Shown here piece by piece: positions 42,057 to 51,695 of a stretch of DNA of 64,000 nucleotides (positions are counted from its first letter, which is position 1; every line of letters starts with the position of its first letter). The position numbers were made by a program, and so were the translations under genes. The stretch is from Flavisericum labens (GTDB lineage: Bacteria; Bacteroidota; Bacteroidia; Flavobacteriales; Flavobacteriaceae), in the NCBI RefSeq assembly GCF_045446075.1, contig NZ_JBJJBQ010000010.1, positions 69,618 to 133,617 of the forward strand, in the 5' to 3' direction. The notes under the pieces are model-generated. The model did no database searches. It saw only the letters and a program-made list of their open reading frames with translations, and had not been told where the DNA came from.

Positions 42057-42668
42057 ATGGAGAAATTTGTTACACTTATTTTTGTTTTAATTTGTTTAGC
42101 AGCTTGTGCACAGAAAAAGCATGCCATAAAAGGTGAAACTGAATTTCAAAAGGAGCAAAACGCCATGTTTAAAGATGCTTCAACTTCACCTCTTAAGGAA
42201 AAGGACTTTAAGCATTTTGAAGGCTTGGATTTTTTTAAGTTTGATTCGGCTTATGTTGTTAAGGCTACTTTTAAAAGAACACCCAACGAAAAGACGTTTA
42301 AAATGAAAACCACAACGGATAGAGCACCCATTTATTTGAAGTATGGAGAACTATCGTTTACATTAAAAGGCGGAAATTTTAAATTGAACATTTATCAAAA
42401 TCAAGATTTGTTAAAGAAAGAAGGCTATGAAGATTATCTGTTTTTACCCTTTTTGGATGAAACTAATGGATTGGAAAGTTATGGTGGCGGACGCTATATC
42501 GATGCTAAAACTCCAGAGGGCAATACCATGGTTTTAGATTTTAATAAAGCCTACAACCCTTATTGTGCATATAACGACAAATATTCTTGCCCCATTGTAC
42601 CACGCGAAAATTATTTAAAAATTAGGGTAGAAGCTGGGGTAAAGGCCTTTAAGAAGGGTAAAAAATGA
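42057..42668 (+). CDS. DUF1684 lipoprotein
   Basis: A 203 aa protein from the ATG at 42057, chosen because it gives a clean lipoprotein signal (MEKFVTLIFVLICLAAC, lipobox LAAC); an ATG at 42024 would place 11 extra residues before it. An AAAAGG sequence precedes it. The DUF1684 core has GLDFFKFDSAYVVKATFKRT, TTDRAPIYLKYGELSF and the final NPYCAYNDKYSCPIVPRENYLKIRVEAGVKAF, with two conserved Cys. It is periplasmic and membrane-anchored. Family function unknown. Confidence 0.85.
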   Translation: MEKFVTLIFVLICLAACAQKKHAIKGETEFQKEQNAMFKDASTSPLKEKDFKHFEGLDFFKFDSAYVVKATFKRTPNEKTFKMKTTTDRAPIYLKYGELSFTLKGGNFKLNIYQNQDLLKKEGYEDYLFLPFLDETNGLESYGGGRYIDAKTPEGNTMVLDFNKAYNPYCAYNDKYSCPIVPRENYLKIRVEAGVKAFKKGKK

Positions 42669-42720
42669 GAATGGAGATGTTCGTTTAGCGGTCTCCTTTA
42701 CTTTGATTTATAAATTTAAT

Positions 42721-42792
42721 AGAAGAAAAGAGGAGAACTAAAACGGTCTTTAGATTAAAGCTTCGTTATAACTACGAGTCCTCTTTTCTTCT
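42721..42792. repeat. 14-bp inverted repeat with 44-nt spacer
   Basis: AGAAGAAAAGAGGA (42721-42734) mirrors TCCTCTTTTCTTCT (42779-42792). It lies in the 212-bp gap between the convergent DUF1684 and PepSY genes. The loop is too long and the T run too short for a standard terminator; it may be a degenerate mobile-element end or a structured RNA. Confidence 0.5.
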
Positions 42793-42880
42793 AAGATGTT
42801 TCTTCTGTGATGTAATGGAACACTCTTTTTTGCTTGGATGTAGCGTTGGCGTAAAAGTGTGTGAAATGGTAATTTATGTA

Positions 42881-44020
42881 TTACACTTTAATGCTTTCTG
42901 AAACTTTTTTCTTTTTGTAATTCCGTCCGTACCATAATAAAATTCCGGTTACTGGTAAACTTGCAGTTAGCAAACTAACGAAAAACGCAATAATTTTTCC
43001 CGTAATTCCGCCAATTGCTCCAATATGAATGTCGTAATTCATTCGCTGAATTTTGTCAGCTACTTTTGCATTTTTGTATTTTCCGTAAATACTCGCTGTT
43101 TCAATTTCCTCCAATGTGTTTTGGTCGAAAAATCTAAAATCGGAATCGTAATAGAGTCCTTTGCTGTTTGAAACTTCCACGTAAATACTTTCGTCTGCTG
43201 TTTTGGGATAGTGTAATTCAAAACTTTTTGCATTTGGGTTTTCTTTTAAAAGTTTTGTAATTAAATAGTCCATTGGAATTTTAATATCTCTTTCTCCGAT
43301 TTCGCTTTGGTTTTTAGGAATAGTAAAACGTGCCTCTTTTTCGCCACCTGTTGATTTGTAAACTACATATTTAAGCCAATTATAAGACATCATTGAGCCT
43401 GTAAAAGCTAAAATTAATGCAAGTGAACAAATGTAAAAGCCAACCACAGTATGCAAATCAAAGTTTTTACGTTTCCAACGTGTTGTTTTTTTCCAATCAA
43501 ATTTTAAACGTTGTTTTAAGTTTTTACGCTTTTTGGGTAGCCAAATAATAAAACCTGAAATGATGATTAATATGAAAATTAAAATAGAAACTCCAACAAC
43601 CTGCTCGCCAATAGTTTTGGGTAACCAAAGTCGCATATGACCTTTTAGAATAAATGCAAAAAATCCTGACAGATGATTATCTACTTGAATCACTTCGCCT
43701 GAATATGGATTTAAGAAAACACTTTGATAAAATTCTGGTTCGGCATCATAGAAAATTACTTCAATTGCATCATCTTCTTTTTTAAATAGAGTTCCGTGAA
43801 CTGTGTTTTTTGGAAATATTTCTTTTGCTAATTCCTTTGCTTTTGTTGGTGTTAATATTGATTGGTCTTGTGGTGTGACTTTTTTATAGTCATCATAAAG
43901 ACTTTCCATTTCATCTCTAAACGCCCAACAACAACCAGTTATAGACACAATAAAAACTACTAAACCTGTTGTTAAACCTAAATATTTATGTAATTGAAAT
44001 ATGAATTTTTTAGCTGTCAT
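42881..44020 (-). CDS. PepSY-associated TM protein (PiuB-like)
   Basis: A 379 aa inner-membrane protein from ATG 44020; the longer frame start at 44143 runs into the TonB-receptor gene and is rejected. MTAKKFIFQLHKYLGLTTGLVVFIVSITGCCWAF is the first His-bearing helix (HKYLGL), and HTVVGFYI and DIHIGAIGGITGKIIAF give the other conserved His residues. It has four membrane segments and a periplasmic PepSY region. Such proteins work with siderophore receptors in ferric-siderophore reduction. It lies 59 nt after the receptor, on the same strand. Confidence 0.85.
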   Translation of the reverse strand: MTAKKFIFQLHKYLGLTTGLVVFIVSITGCCWAFRDEMESLYDDYKKVTPQDQSILTPTKAKELAKEIFPKNTVHGTLFKKEDDAIEVIFYDAEPEFYQSVFLNPYSGEVIQVDNHLSGFFAFILKGHMRLWLPKTIGEQVVGVSILIFILIIISGFIIWLPKKRKNLKQRLKFDWKKTTRWKRKNFDLHTVVGFYICSLALILAFTGSMMSYNWLKYVVYKSTGGEKEARFTIPKNQSEIGERDIKIPMDYLITKLLKENPNAKSFELHYPKTADESIYVEVSNSKGLYYDSDFRFFDQNTLEEIETASIYGKYKNAKVADKIQRMNYDIHIGAIGGITGKIIAFFVSLLTASLPVTGILLWYGRNYKKKKVSESIKV

Positions 44021-44079
44021 TATTTTAAATTTAAAAAAGAGCAACCTGGATAAAAAGTTGCTCTTTTTCACTTGACTAA

Positions 44080-46503
44080 TTAAAATTGATATGAAATGTT
44101 TGCCAATAATGCTCTTGGTTGTTGTGGGTTTATGGTTGTCCAACCTTTGTAATATTCCTTGTTAAAAGCATTGTTTAGCTTTAAACCAATTCTGTATTTA
44201 TTAGCTTGGTAAAAAACGGAAGCGTTTGCAATCGTATAACTTGGCAGAATAAATTCGCCAGTCGATTCGTAGTTTATCGCAAAACGTTCACTTGCTCCAT
44301 TAAACCCTAAACCAATTCCAAAACCGTCTAAAGTTCCATCTTGAAATTCATAATTTGCCCAAAAGTTGTAAAGCGTTTCTGGTCCAGCCTCAAGCGGTCT
44401 TCTGTTTAGAATTTCAGTATTATCGGATTCCGTAGTTTCGCTATCATTGTTACTAAAACCAGCTCTAATATTTAGTCCTTTAAATGGGTTGGCGTTGATT
44501 TCAATTTCAAAACCTTTACTTACTACTTCGCCACCTTGAATTTTATTGAAAGGTGATGAAGGGTCAGTAATTACACGGTCTTTCAATTTAATATCATAGT
44601 AACTAATCGTTGCATTTAAGCGATTATTAAAGAGATTTGTTTTAATACCAAATTCTAATTGGTTTGCTTGTTCTGGGTCAAAAGTTTGTAAATTTTGCGG
44701 ACCTTCATCAGGATTACCTACTAATTGAGGTGCTACATTGGTAAATCCATTTTGGTAGTTTCCAAAAATTGATAGTTTGTCTTTTATGGGTTGATAAACG
44801 ATTCCGAATTTTGGTGATAACGTAGTTTGGTCATAATCATCTTCAAGATTTGCTAAATCACCTTCATTATCAAAATGGTCTAATCGTAAACCTATCGTTG
44901 CTGTAAGGTTATCCGTGAAATTGATGACGTCAGACAAATACAAACTATAAATATGGTATTTAGATTTTATGTTGCCAACGCCTTGTGAAGCCAAAGCAGC
45001 ATCAACTCCTGAAGTTGAAAGCGGATATATATCATTTTCGACATCTGGTGTAAAAGGATTATCTCCATTTGAACCGCCATTTGGCGTTACATTTCCGTAA
45101 AAGGCATATCCTGTGCTGTTGTTTGTTTGTGTTTCATTGAAATAATCGATACCAACGACCATTCTATTTCGTAGTGAAGCAATTTTGAAATCTCCGATAA
45201 AGTTTTGCTGAATATCGGTTGTTTGTGTATTTGCGTTTTGTTTATTGATAAAACGAGAATAAGTATTGCCTTCTAAAATTCCGAAATCAAATAAGTATGA
45301 ATAATATCCTTTTGTAGAAGTTGAACTTTTAGAAAGTAACGTTTGAGAATGCCACGTATCCGATAACTTGTAATCCATTTCAATTCTGTAATTCTGCGTT
45401 GGATTTTGTAATGTTAAATCGTTGCTTGTAAACGACAACTTGTTATTGTAGTTAAGTTCATCAAGATTTGAAGCAACGGTTGGTGCACTTCTATTTAGGA
45501 ATAAGAAAGTTGGGTTTGTTTGTTCTGCTTGGGTAATTTCTCCGTAAAACGAGAAAGAAAGTCTGTTGTTTACTTTGTACGATAATGATGGTGCAATAAA
45601 AAACGACTTTCTAAAGCCAGCATCTTGAAAACTTTGCTCTGTTGTGTAAGCTGTATTTAATCTGAAATATAAGTTATCATCTTTACTCAAAGCAGTATTA
45701 AAGTCTCCAACAATTTGATTTAGACCGTAAGTCCCAGATGTAAAAGACAGTTCGCCGCCAGTTCCAACATAAGGCTTTTTAGTAACCACATTTATAAGTC
45801 CACCATAAGAACTTACTGCATTTCCGAACAAAGTTGCAGAAGGACCTTTTAACACTTCAATACGTTCAATATTTGCTGGGTTAATTGTTCCGTTTGTCAA
45901 TCCTGGCAATCCGTTTACTAATTGAGGTTGCACTGAAAATCCACGAAGCGAAAAATAACCAGCACCATCGCCACCTCGACCAGTTGAAGTCCAAAGTTGC
46001 TCAACCCCAGTAGCATTTTTTAATGCATCATCAAAATTTGTAACAACTTGCGATTTTAAAATTTCGTTAGTAACGGTATTATAAACTTGTGTGTTTTCTA
46101 TGTCTTTTAATGGAAGTTTTGAAACATAAGCGGTTTTCTTTCTTGAAAATTTGTTGCGTCGTTCACCTTCTACTATAACTTCGCTCAAAATTTCATTTCC
46201 TTCGTAAAGTGTAATTGTTTCTAATTTTGTGTTTTGATTATTTGAAACTGAAAATGAAATTTCTCTTGTTTTGAAACCTAAGTGTGAAATTAAAAGCGTG
46301 TAATCACCACTTTCTAAATTAGAGATTTTAAAGTCTCCATCTTCGTTAGTTTGTGTGCCTGTAGTTGCGTTTTTTAAAGAAACATTTACACCAAAAAGAG
46401 GTGTTTGATTGTTATCTTTTATAGTTCCAGTAAGTGATACGTTTTGTGCCAATGCTAATTTTGTTAGCAGAAATAGGGTTATTATTGGTAATAGGTTTTT
46501 CAT
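44080..46503 (-). CDS. TonB-dependent siderophore receptor
   Basis: An outer-membrane receptor, 807 aa. The signal peptide MKNLLPIITLFLLTKLALAQ is followed by a CarboxypepD_reg-like domain (VSLTGTIKDNNQTPLFGVNVSLKNATTGTQTNEDGDF), a plug domain (FDDALKNATGVEQLWTSTGRGGDGAGYFSLRGF... GPSATLFGNAVSSYGGLINVVTKKPY) and a barrel ending in the insertion signal NISYQF. It probably imports a ferric siderophore. Its PepSY partner lies downstream. An imperfect AT-rich dyad upstream may be a Fur site. Confidence 0.92.
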   Translation of the reverse strand: MKNLLPIITLFLLTKLALAQNVSLTGTIKDNNQTPLFGVNVSLKNATTGTQTNEDGDFKISNLESGDYTLLISHLGFKTREISFSVSNNQNTKLETITLYEGNEILSEVIVEGERRNKFSRKKTAYVSKLPLKDIENTQVYNTVTNEILKSQVVTNFDDALKNATGVEQLWTSTGRGGDGAGYFSLRGFSVQPQLVNGLPGLTNGTINPANIERIEVLKGPSATLFGNAVSSYGGLINVVTKKPYVGTGGELSFTSGTYGLNQIVGDFNTALSKDDNLYFRLNTAYTTEQSFQDAGFRKSFFIAPSLSYKVNNRLSFSFYGEITQAEQTNPTFLFLNRSAPTVASNLDELNYNNKLSFTSNDLTLQNPTQNYRIEMDYKLSDTWHSQTLLSKSSTSTKGYYSYLFDFGILEGNTYSRFINKQNANTQTTDIQQNFIGDFKIASLRNRMVVGIDYFNETQTNNSTGYAFYGNVTPNGGSNGDNPFTPDVENDIYPLSTSGVDAALASQGVGNIKSKYHIYSLYLSDVINFTDNLTATIGLRLDHFDNEGDLANLEDDYDQTTLSPKFGIVYQPIKDKLSIFGNYQNGFTNVAPQLVGNPDEGPQNLQTFDPEQANQLEFGIKTNLFNNRLNATISYYDIKLKDRVITDPSSPFNKIQGGEVVSKGFEIEINANPFKGLNIRAGFSNNDSETTESDNTEILNRRPLEAGPETLYNFWANYEFQDGTLDGFGIGLGFNGASERFAINYESTGEFILPSYTIANASVFYQANKYRIGLKLNNAFNKEYYKGWTTINPQQPRALLANISYQF

Positions 46504-46510
46504 TTGTTTT

Positions 46511-46531
46511 TATTTAGACTTAATATAAATA
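46511..46531. promoter_or_regulatory. Imperfect dyad upstream of the TonB receptor, possible Fur site
   Basis: TATTTAGACTTAATATAAATA has six matching outer base pairs (TATTTA/TAAATA) around an imperfect centre. It lies 8 nt before the receptor ATG. A similar AATAAATCTAAATAATAA stretch lies further upstream. Resemblance to iron-regulated dyads is by eye only. Confidence 0.3.
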
Positions 46532-46835
46532 GTAAATTTTCGACAAAAATATATTTGACTTTTGATTTAACCAAATTATTTATAATAAATCTAAATAATA
46601 ATTTTTAAGAGCCTGATTTTCTATTGTTAGTAGCGTTTTTTTCATTCGAAGACGAAAAGTAGCAAGTGCAAAGAAATTATGTTGCAGAGCGATTTTTTGC
46701 TCTTACGGAAATTAATTACTAAATTTTCTGAAAACTTTTTAAGCGAGGAACATTCCGAATAAGCCCACTATCGATAGGTTATCACTGCTCAGATGTTAAA
46801 CGAAAATATTTAAAAATGTTTACAAAGTCAAGTGT
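46532..46835. other. Intergenic region without recognised gene
   Basis: About 300 bp between the TonB receptor and crcB. Apart from AT-rich promoter-like sequence near the receptor, it has a CTATCGATAG palindrome near 46769 and no supported ORF. It does not read as a functional gene. Confidence 0.5.
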
Positions 46836-47201
46836 CTACTTTGCCAAAAACATTCCTAAAAAGACAGCCAGAAACCCAGTGATGAAACTAGCAATAGTAT
46901 AAACTACAAACCCCATAAAGTCTCCAGATTTTAAAAGCACATGGTTTTCGTAAGCAAAGGTAGAGAAGGTGGTAAACCCACCACAAAACCCCGAGGCTAA
47001 CAATATAATATGGTTTTGAGAAAGCGATGTGTTTTTTGCTGCTAGGCCCAATATTAATCCAATTAATAAACACCCTAAGACGTTAGCGGTAAAAGTGCCA
47101 TAAGGCATGTAAGATTCGGGTTTGTTCAAATATTTTCCTATTACAAAACGTAATGCACTACCAAAACCACCACCTAAAAAAACGAGTAAAATTTGTTTCA
47201 T
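46836..47201 (-). CDS. crcB: Fluoride efflux channel CrcB (Fluc)
   Basis: A small membrane protein, 121 aa, four helices, acting as a dual-topology homodimer or with a paralogue to export F-. GGGFGSALRFVIGKYL, GTFTANVLGCLLIG (Asn pore contact) and SGFCGGFTTFSTFAYE (Phe/Thr track) are diagnostic. It follows the SRPBCC/GyrI gene by 18 nt. No crcB riboswitch is visible, as expected since it is not first in the unit. Confidence 0.95.
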   Translation of the reverse strand: MKQILLVFLGGGFGSALRFVIGKYLNKPESYMPYGTFTANVLGCLLIGLILGLAAKNTSLSQNHIILLASGFCGGFTTFSTFAYENHVLLKSGDFMGFVVYTIASFITGFLAVFLGMFLAK

Positions 47202-47219
47202 CTAAAAGTAATGTTGGGC

Positions 47220-48242
47220 TTATTTTATTGCAATATAAATTTCGGTATTCCAATTGGCCGGGTTGGGTTCCGCCATGGGGTCGGTTAGATAAACTTCAAG
47301 CATGGGGCCACTTTCAGTAAATTCCATGCCATTATCTGTTACATATTTCATAGCGGTTTCCCAAGCTTCGGTTAAGTTTTTGTAATCACCTTTTAAGGTC
47401 GTTTTTACTGCCTTAAAAGGTCTTAATTGCCCCGTTAAAATATTGCTTTCGGATGAGATTACCCTATCGGTGGTTGGTACACAGCACGAAAATATAGTAG
47501 CATTGTTTTCCATATCCCATTTATGGTAATATGTAAATGGAGCGCCCGCCATTTTAATGTTGTTCTGCACGGCATATTGACCAACTTCCGTCATCATTTC
47601 TTGCATTTTAGGTTCTATATCCGATATTTTGCAAGAGGTGGTATTATAAATATAAAAACCACCACCGTGTTCGGTAAGGCCATTTACAGTAATACTGTAT
47701 TTTTTCATGTCTGCTGTTACAACACTATCTAGCTTAAACAGTCCACGCTCAAAATCTGGACCTGTCATGTCTTCTATGGAACCAGCAAATGTGGTATACA
47801 TTTTAGTCATGAAATCTTGTTTTCCAGCCATTTTCCAGGTCACTTTAGTGCCTTCTTGGGTAGGCTCGAATGTCCAATTAATATGCGATTCCGATTTAAA
47901 AGGTTTAATAAACTGTATGTGCTGTTCAATTAATTCGTTTTCTTCTACATTCAAGGTTTTCATACTGCCCTCACCCAAAATTTCGCCGTTCCAAGCATAA
48001 TTTCCACCAACACCAGATGTTTTGTCTCCATAGGTTAATTCTGCATTGGGTTCTTGTTCTATCCAAGGAGAGAAACTAGGCCAGTTTTTATAATCATTTA
48101 CTTTATTGAAAATCATTGAAACTGGTGCTTTTATAACCTTGCTCCTATTAAAACTGAACTCGTTAGGCTGCACTGCAATATAAATGGACAAGCCAATAAC
48201 AAATATGAGTAATAGAAAAAGAACATACTTAAGTGCTTTCAT
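47220..48242 (-). CDS. SRPBCC domain plus GyrI-like domain protein
   Basis: A 340 aa protein with an N-terminal membrane anchor (MKALKYVLFLLLIFVIGLSIYIAV). The SRPBCC fold (FSFNRSKVIKAPVSMIFNKVNDYKNWPSFSPW) is a polyketide-cyclase/START-like domain. The C-terminal half (ITVNGLTEHGGGFYIYNTTSCKISDIEPKMQEM..., LEVYLTDP) matches the GyrI/effector-binding fold. It probably binds a hydrophobic ligand at the inner membrane. It is upstream of crcB on the same strand. Confidence 0.82.
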   Translation of the reverse strand: MKALKYVLFLLLIFVIGLSIYIAVQPNEFSFNRSKVIKAPVSMIFNKVNDYKNWPSFSPWIEQEPNAELTYGDKTSGVGGNYAWNGEILGEGSMKTLNVEENELIEQHIQFIKPFKSESHINWTFEPTQEGTKVTWKMAGKQDFMTKMYTTFAGSIEDMTGPDFERGLFKLDSVVTADMKKYSITVNGLTEHGGGFYIYNTTSCKISDIEPKMQEMMTEVGQYAVQNNIKMAGAPFTYYHKWDMENNATIFSCCVPTTDRVISSESNILTGQLRPFKAVKTTLKGDYKNLTEAWETAMKYVTDNGMEFTESGPMLEVYLTDPMAEPNPANWNTEIYIAIK

Positions 48243-48429
48243 GAAATGTTTTTTGAAGAATTTGATAAATCAAATATAATCATTTTTAATTTTTTGTTAA
48301 TAAATTATTACATTTGTTGTGGTAAAAATTGATTTTTTACATCAAAAAGTCATTTTTTTAGATTTATCTCTAAAATTAATGCTTTAGAGGAGCGTTTTTT
48401 AAGAATTATTAAATATAAAATAATACAAA

Positions 48430-50466
48430 ATGAAACTTAAATTCATACTAAATTTAATCGTGGTTGCCACGGTTTTATGGTCATGCGTTAACGGAAAATC
48501 TGAGAAAAAAGATACCATGGCTCAAAAGGAAAGTGCTGACTTTAATTACAGAGTAGACCAATTCGCTGATGTAAAAATACTGAGGTATCAGGTTCCGGGA
48601 TGGGAAAATCTTACATTGAAAGAACAAAAATTGGTTTATTATTTAACGCAGGCCGGACTGGCTGGTCGCGACATTATGTGGGATCAAAACTACAGGCACA
48701 ACCTTAAAATAAGAGCGGCGCTTGAAAAGGTTTATAATGATTACTCGGGGGATAAATCTTCTGATTCTTGGAATGCATTTACAACTTATTTAAAGCGTGT
48801 TTGGTTTAGTAACGGCATCCATCATCATTATTCAAATGACAAATTAAAGCCCGATTTTTCGGCAGATTATTTAAAGTCGTTACTTGCTGAAACCAATACA
48901 GAATTGGAAACAGAAGCCTACGATGTTATTTTCAATAATGCTGATAGTAAAAAAGTTAATCAGGCCAAAGGTGTTGATAATGTAGCTCTTTCTGCCGTAA
49001 ATTTTTACGGGCTGAACGTGACTAATAACGATGTTATCAATTTTTATAAAACCAAAACATCACCAAATCCTGAAAGGCCACTGGCTTTTGGGCTAAACTC
49101 GCAGTTGGTAAAAGACAATGGCGTGGTGAAAGAGCGTGTTTACAAATCTGGAGGTTTGTATGGCGAGGCTATCGACGAAATAATTAAATGGTTAGAGTTG
49201 GCAAAAGGAGTGGCCGAAAACGAAGCTCAGGCTACCGCTTTAGGCTTATTGATAGAATATTACAAAACGGGTGATTTGCAAACCTGGGACGATTATAATG
49301 TAGCTTGGACCAATGCCACTGATGGTAATGTGGATTACATAAACGGTTTTGTTGAGGTATATAACGATCCGTTGGGTTATAGAGGCTCCTACGAAATGAT
49401 TGTGCAAATCAATGATTTTGATATGTCGCAAAAAATGAAAGTTTTGAGTGATAATGCCCAATGGTTTGAGGACAACTCTACTTTGATGGACGACCATAAA
49501 AAGGAAAACGTAGTTGGCGTAACTTACAAAGTGGTCAATGTTGCTGGTGAAGCTGGTGATGCATCGCCAAGCACGCCCATTGGAGTAAATTTACCTAATT
49601 CAAACTGGATTCGTGCTGCCGTTGGAAGTAAATCCGTATCGTTAGGTAACATCATTAACGCTTCAAATAATGCCGGTAGTTCTGGCCGATTACAAGAGTT
49701 CGCACATGATGAAGAAGAGGTTAAAAATCATGAAAAATATGGCGAGTTGGCTGATAAGTTGGAAACGGCATTACATGAAGTTATCGGTCACGCCTCAGGG
49801 AAATTAAACCCTGGAGTAGGAGAGACTAAAGAAACCCTAAAAAATTATGCATCGACCTTAGAAGAGGGTCGAGCCGATTTAGTTGCCTTGTATTATATGT
49901 ACCAGCCAAAACTTCAAGAATTAGGTTTGGTTGAAGACTGGAAAGCGGTTGGGCGAGCTTCGTACGATGCTTATATCCGTAATGGGTTAATGACCCAGCT
50001 AATTCGTTTGAATTTAGGCGATGATGTTGAAGAAGCCCATATGAGAAACAGACAATGGATTTCAGCTTGGGTTTTCGAAAAAGGACAAAAAGAAAATGTT
50101 ATTGAAAAAGTGAATACAGATGGTAAAACTTATTTCAACATTAATGATTATGATAAACTTAGGGAGTTATTTGGAGAACTATTGAGGGAAACCCAGCGTA
50201 TAAAATCAGAAGGTGATTATGCCGCTGCGGAAGCTTTGGTTGAAAATTATGGTGTAAAAGTCGATCAAGACATCCACGCCGAAGTTCTAAAACGAAATGA
50301 ACAATTTAAATCGGCGCCGTATACAGGCTATGTTAATCCTGTTTTAGTCCCTGAAACAAATGAATTGGGCGAAATTACAGCGATTAAAGTTACTCAACCC
50401 GAATCGTTTGAAGAGCAAATGCTAAACTATAGTTCGCAATATAACTTTTTGCCAGAGGTGAATTAA
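48430..50466 (+). CDS. Dipeptidyl-peptidase III-like metallopeptidase (M49), lipoprotein
   Basis: A 678 aa zinc peptidase. The signal is a lipoprotein signal with Cys19 (MKLKFILNLIVVATVLWSC). The M49 motif HEVIGH (His449, His454) and the second motif EEGRADL about 50 residues later are present, as in DPP III, which removes N-terminal dipeptides. Mitochondrial and yeast enzymes have HExxGH with the same spacing. It probably acts in the periplasm on peptides taken up by the cell. A bidirectional terminator follows. Confidence 0.9.
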   Translation: MKLKFILNLIVVATVLWSCVNGKSEKKDTMAQKESADFNYRVDQFADVKILRYQVPGWENLTLKEQKLVYYLTQAGLAGRDIMWDQNYRHNLKIRAALEKVYNDYSGDKSSDSWNAFTTYLKRVWFSNGIHHHYSNDKLKPDFSADYLKSLLAETNTELETEAYDVIFNNADSKKVNQAKGVDNVALSAVNFYGLNVTNNDVINFYKTKTSPNPERPLAFGLNSQLVKDNGVVKERVYKSGGLYGEAIDEIIKWLELAKGVAENEAQATALGLLIEYYKTGDLQTWDDYNVAWTNATDGNVDYINGFVEVYNDPLGYRGSYEMIVQINDFDMSQKMKVLSDNAQWFEDNSTLMDDHKKENVVGVTYKVVNVAGEAGDASPSTPIGVNLPNSNWIRAAVGSKSVSLGNIINASNNAGSSGRLQEFAHDEEEVKNHEKYGELADKLETALHEVIGHASGKLNPGVGETKETLKNYASTLEEGRADLVALYYMYQPKLQELGLVEDWKAVGRASYDAYIRNGLMTQLIRLNLGDDVEEAHMRNRQWISAWVFEKGQKENVIEKVNTDGKTYFNINDYDKLRELFGELLRETQRIKSEGDYAAAEALVENYGVKVDQDIHAEVLKRNEQFKSAPYTGYVNPVLVPETNELGEITAIKVTQPESFEEQMLNYSSQYNFLPEVN

Positions 50467-50486
50467 TAATGATATTTAGAAAAATT

Positions 50487-50525
50487 AAAAAAGCTCAGTT
50501 TTCAATTAAACAGAGCTTTTTTGTT
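50487..50525. terminator. Bidirectional terminator between M49 peptidase and the sigma-54 activator
   Basis: AAAAAAGCTC pairs with GAGCTTTTTT, with a looser inner GTTTT/AAAC helix and an AATT-containing loop. It lies 21 nt after the + gene and just before the - gene end. Confidence 0.75.
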
Positions 50526-50529
50526 TCTA

Positions 50530-51693
50530 TTACTTGGAAGCAAATGCTTTTACGTCCTGCTCGCTAACTTCTGTGCCGCCTAAAATAATAAGGCGTTCAA
50601 CAACATTACGCAGTTCTCTAATGTTACCCGTCCAATCGTATTCTTGAAGCAGTTTTATGGCTTTATCAGAAAATGATTTTTTAGCTGTTCCTTGTTCTTC
50701 TGAAATTTTTTGGGAAAAATGATTGATTAACAACGGGATATCGTCGCGTCTTTCATTTAAGGCAGGTACTTTAATTAGAATAACGGCAAGCCTGTGGTAA
50801 AGGTCTTCACGGAATTTACCATCCTCAATTTCCTTTTTTAAATTTTTGTTGGTTGCGGCAATAATACGAACATCAACTTTAATATCTTTATCGCTACCAA
50901 CACGTTGTATTTTATTTTCCTGCAATGCTCTAAGCACTTTCGCTTGCGCCGAAAGGCTCATGTCGCCAATTTCATCAAGAAAAATAGTACCTTTATTAGC
51001 GGCTTCAAATTTTCCAGCACGGTCTTTATTAGCACTGGTAAAAGCGCCTTTTACATGGCCAAAAAGTTCACTTTCAATGAGCTCGGATGGAATGGCGGCG
51101 CAATTCACTTCAATTAAATTTGCTTTAACACGGTCGCTTTTTTCATGTAACCAATGAGCAACCAATTCTTTACCTGTGCCATTGGGACCGGTGATTAGAA
51201 CACGTGCATCGGTTGGAGCCACTTTATCGATAATGTCCTTGATTTGTGAAATAACGTCACTCTCGCCGATCATTTCATACTTTTTACTTACTTTTTTCTT
51301 TAGTATCTTATTTTCAACTACCAATTCCTTTCGGTCCAAAGCATTGCGAACCGTGTTTAATAGACGGTTTAAATCTGGCGGTTTTGATATGTAATCGAAA
51401 GCCCCCATACGCATGGTATTCACGGCGGTATCTAAATCGCCATGACCAGAAATCATCACAATAGGTATTTCGGGTTTTATTTTTTTTGCAGCTTCCAACA
51501 CTTCAACGCCGTCCATTTTTGGCATTTTTATATCGCACAGAACCAAATCGAAATCTTCATTTTTTATTTTTTCAACACCGCTCAAACCATCTTCGGCTTC
51601 TTCAACTTTATAAGTATCATTTTCTTCTGATAGAATTTTTACAAGCACTCTTCTAATGGCTGCTTCGTCTTCTATTACTAATATTTTCGACAT
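50530..51693 (-). CDS. Sigma-54-dependent response regulator lacking the HTH domain
   Basis: A 387 aa NtrC-like protein. The receiver domain has the phospho-Asp in DLVLCDIKMPKMDG, then a linker and the AAA+ domain with Walker A GPNGTGKE, GAFTSA (where the consensus is GAFTGA), Walker B GTIFLDEIGD and the sensor-2 region GNIRELRNVVE. It stops about 20 residues after the AAA domain (SEQDVKAFASK), so no Fis-type helix-turn-helix is present. It would contact sigma-54 polymerase without site-specific DNA binding. It is the last gene of a five-gene - strand run. Confidence 0.88.
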   Translation of the reverse strand: MSKILVIEDEAAIRRVLVKILSEENDTYKVEEAEDGLSGVEKIKNEDFDLVLCDIKMPKMDGVEVLEAAKKIKPEIPIVMISGHGDLDTAVNTMRMGAFDYISKPPDLNRLLNTVRNALDRKELVVENKILKKKVSKKYEMIGESDVISQIKDIIDKVAPTDARVLITGPNGTGKELVAHWLHEKSDRVKANLIEVNCAAIPSELIESELFGHVKGAFTSANKDRAGKFEAANKGTIFLDEIGDMSLSAQAKVLRALQENKIQRVGSDKDIKVDVRIIAATNKNLKKEIEDGKFREDLYHRLAVILIKVPALNERRDDIPLLINHFSQKISEEQGTAKKSFSDKAIKLLQEYDWTGNIRELRNVVERLIILGGTEVSEQDVKAFASK

Positions 51694-51695
51694 AT

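Noticed and set aside
44021..44143. Upstream extension of the PepSY gene into the TonB-receptor gene
   Set aside because: Overlaps the receptor stop by 64 nt and adds residues with no family match; ATG at 44020 starts with the family HKYLGL helix.
47202..47219. Fluoride (crcB) riboswitch upstream of crcB
   Set aside because: Only 18 nt separate crcB from the upstream gene, too short for the motif.
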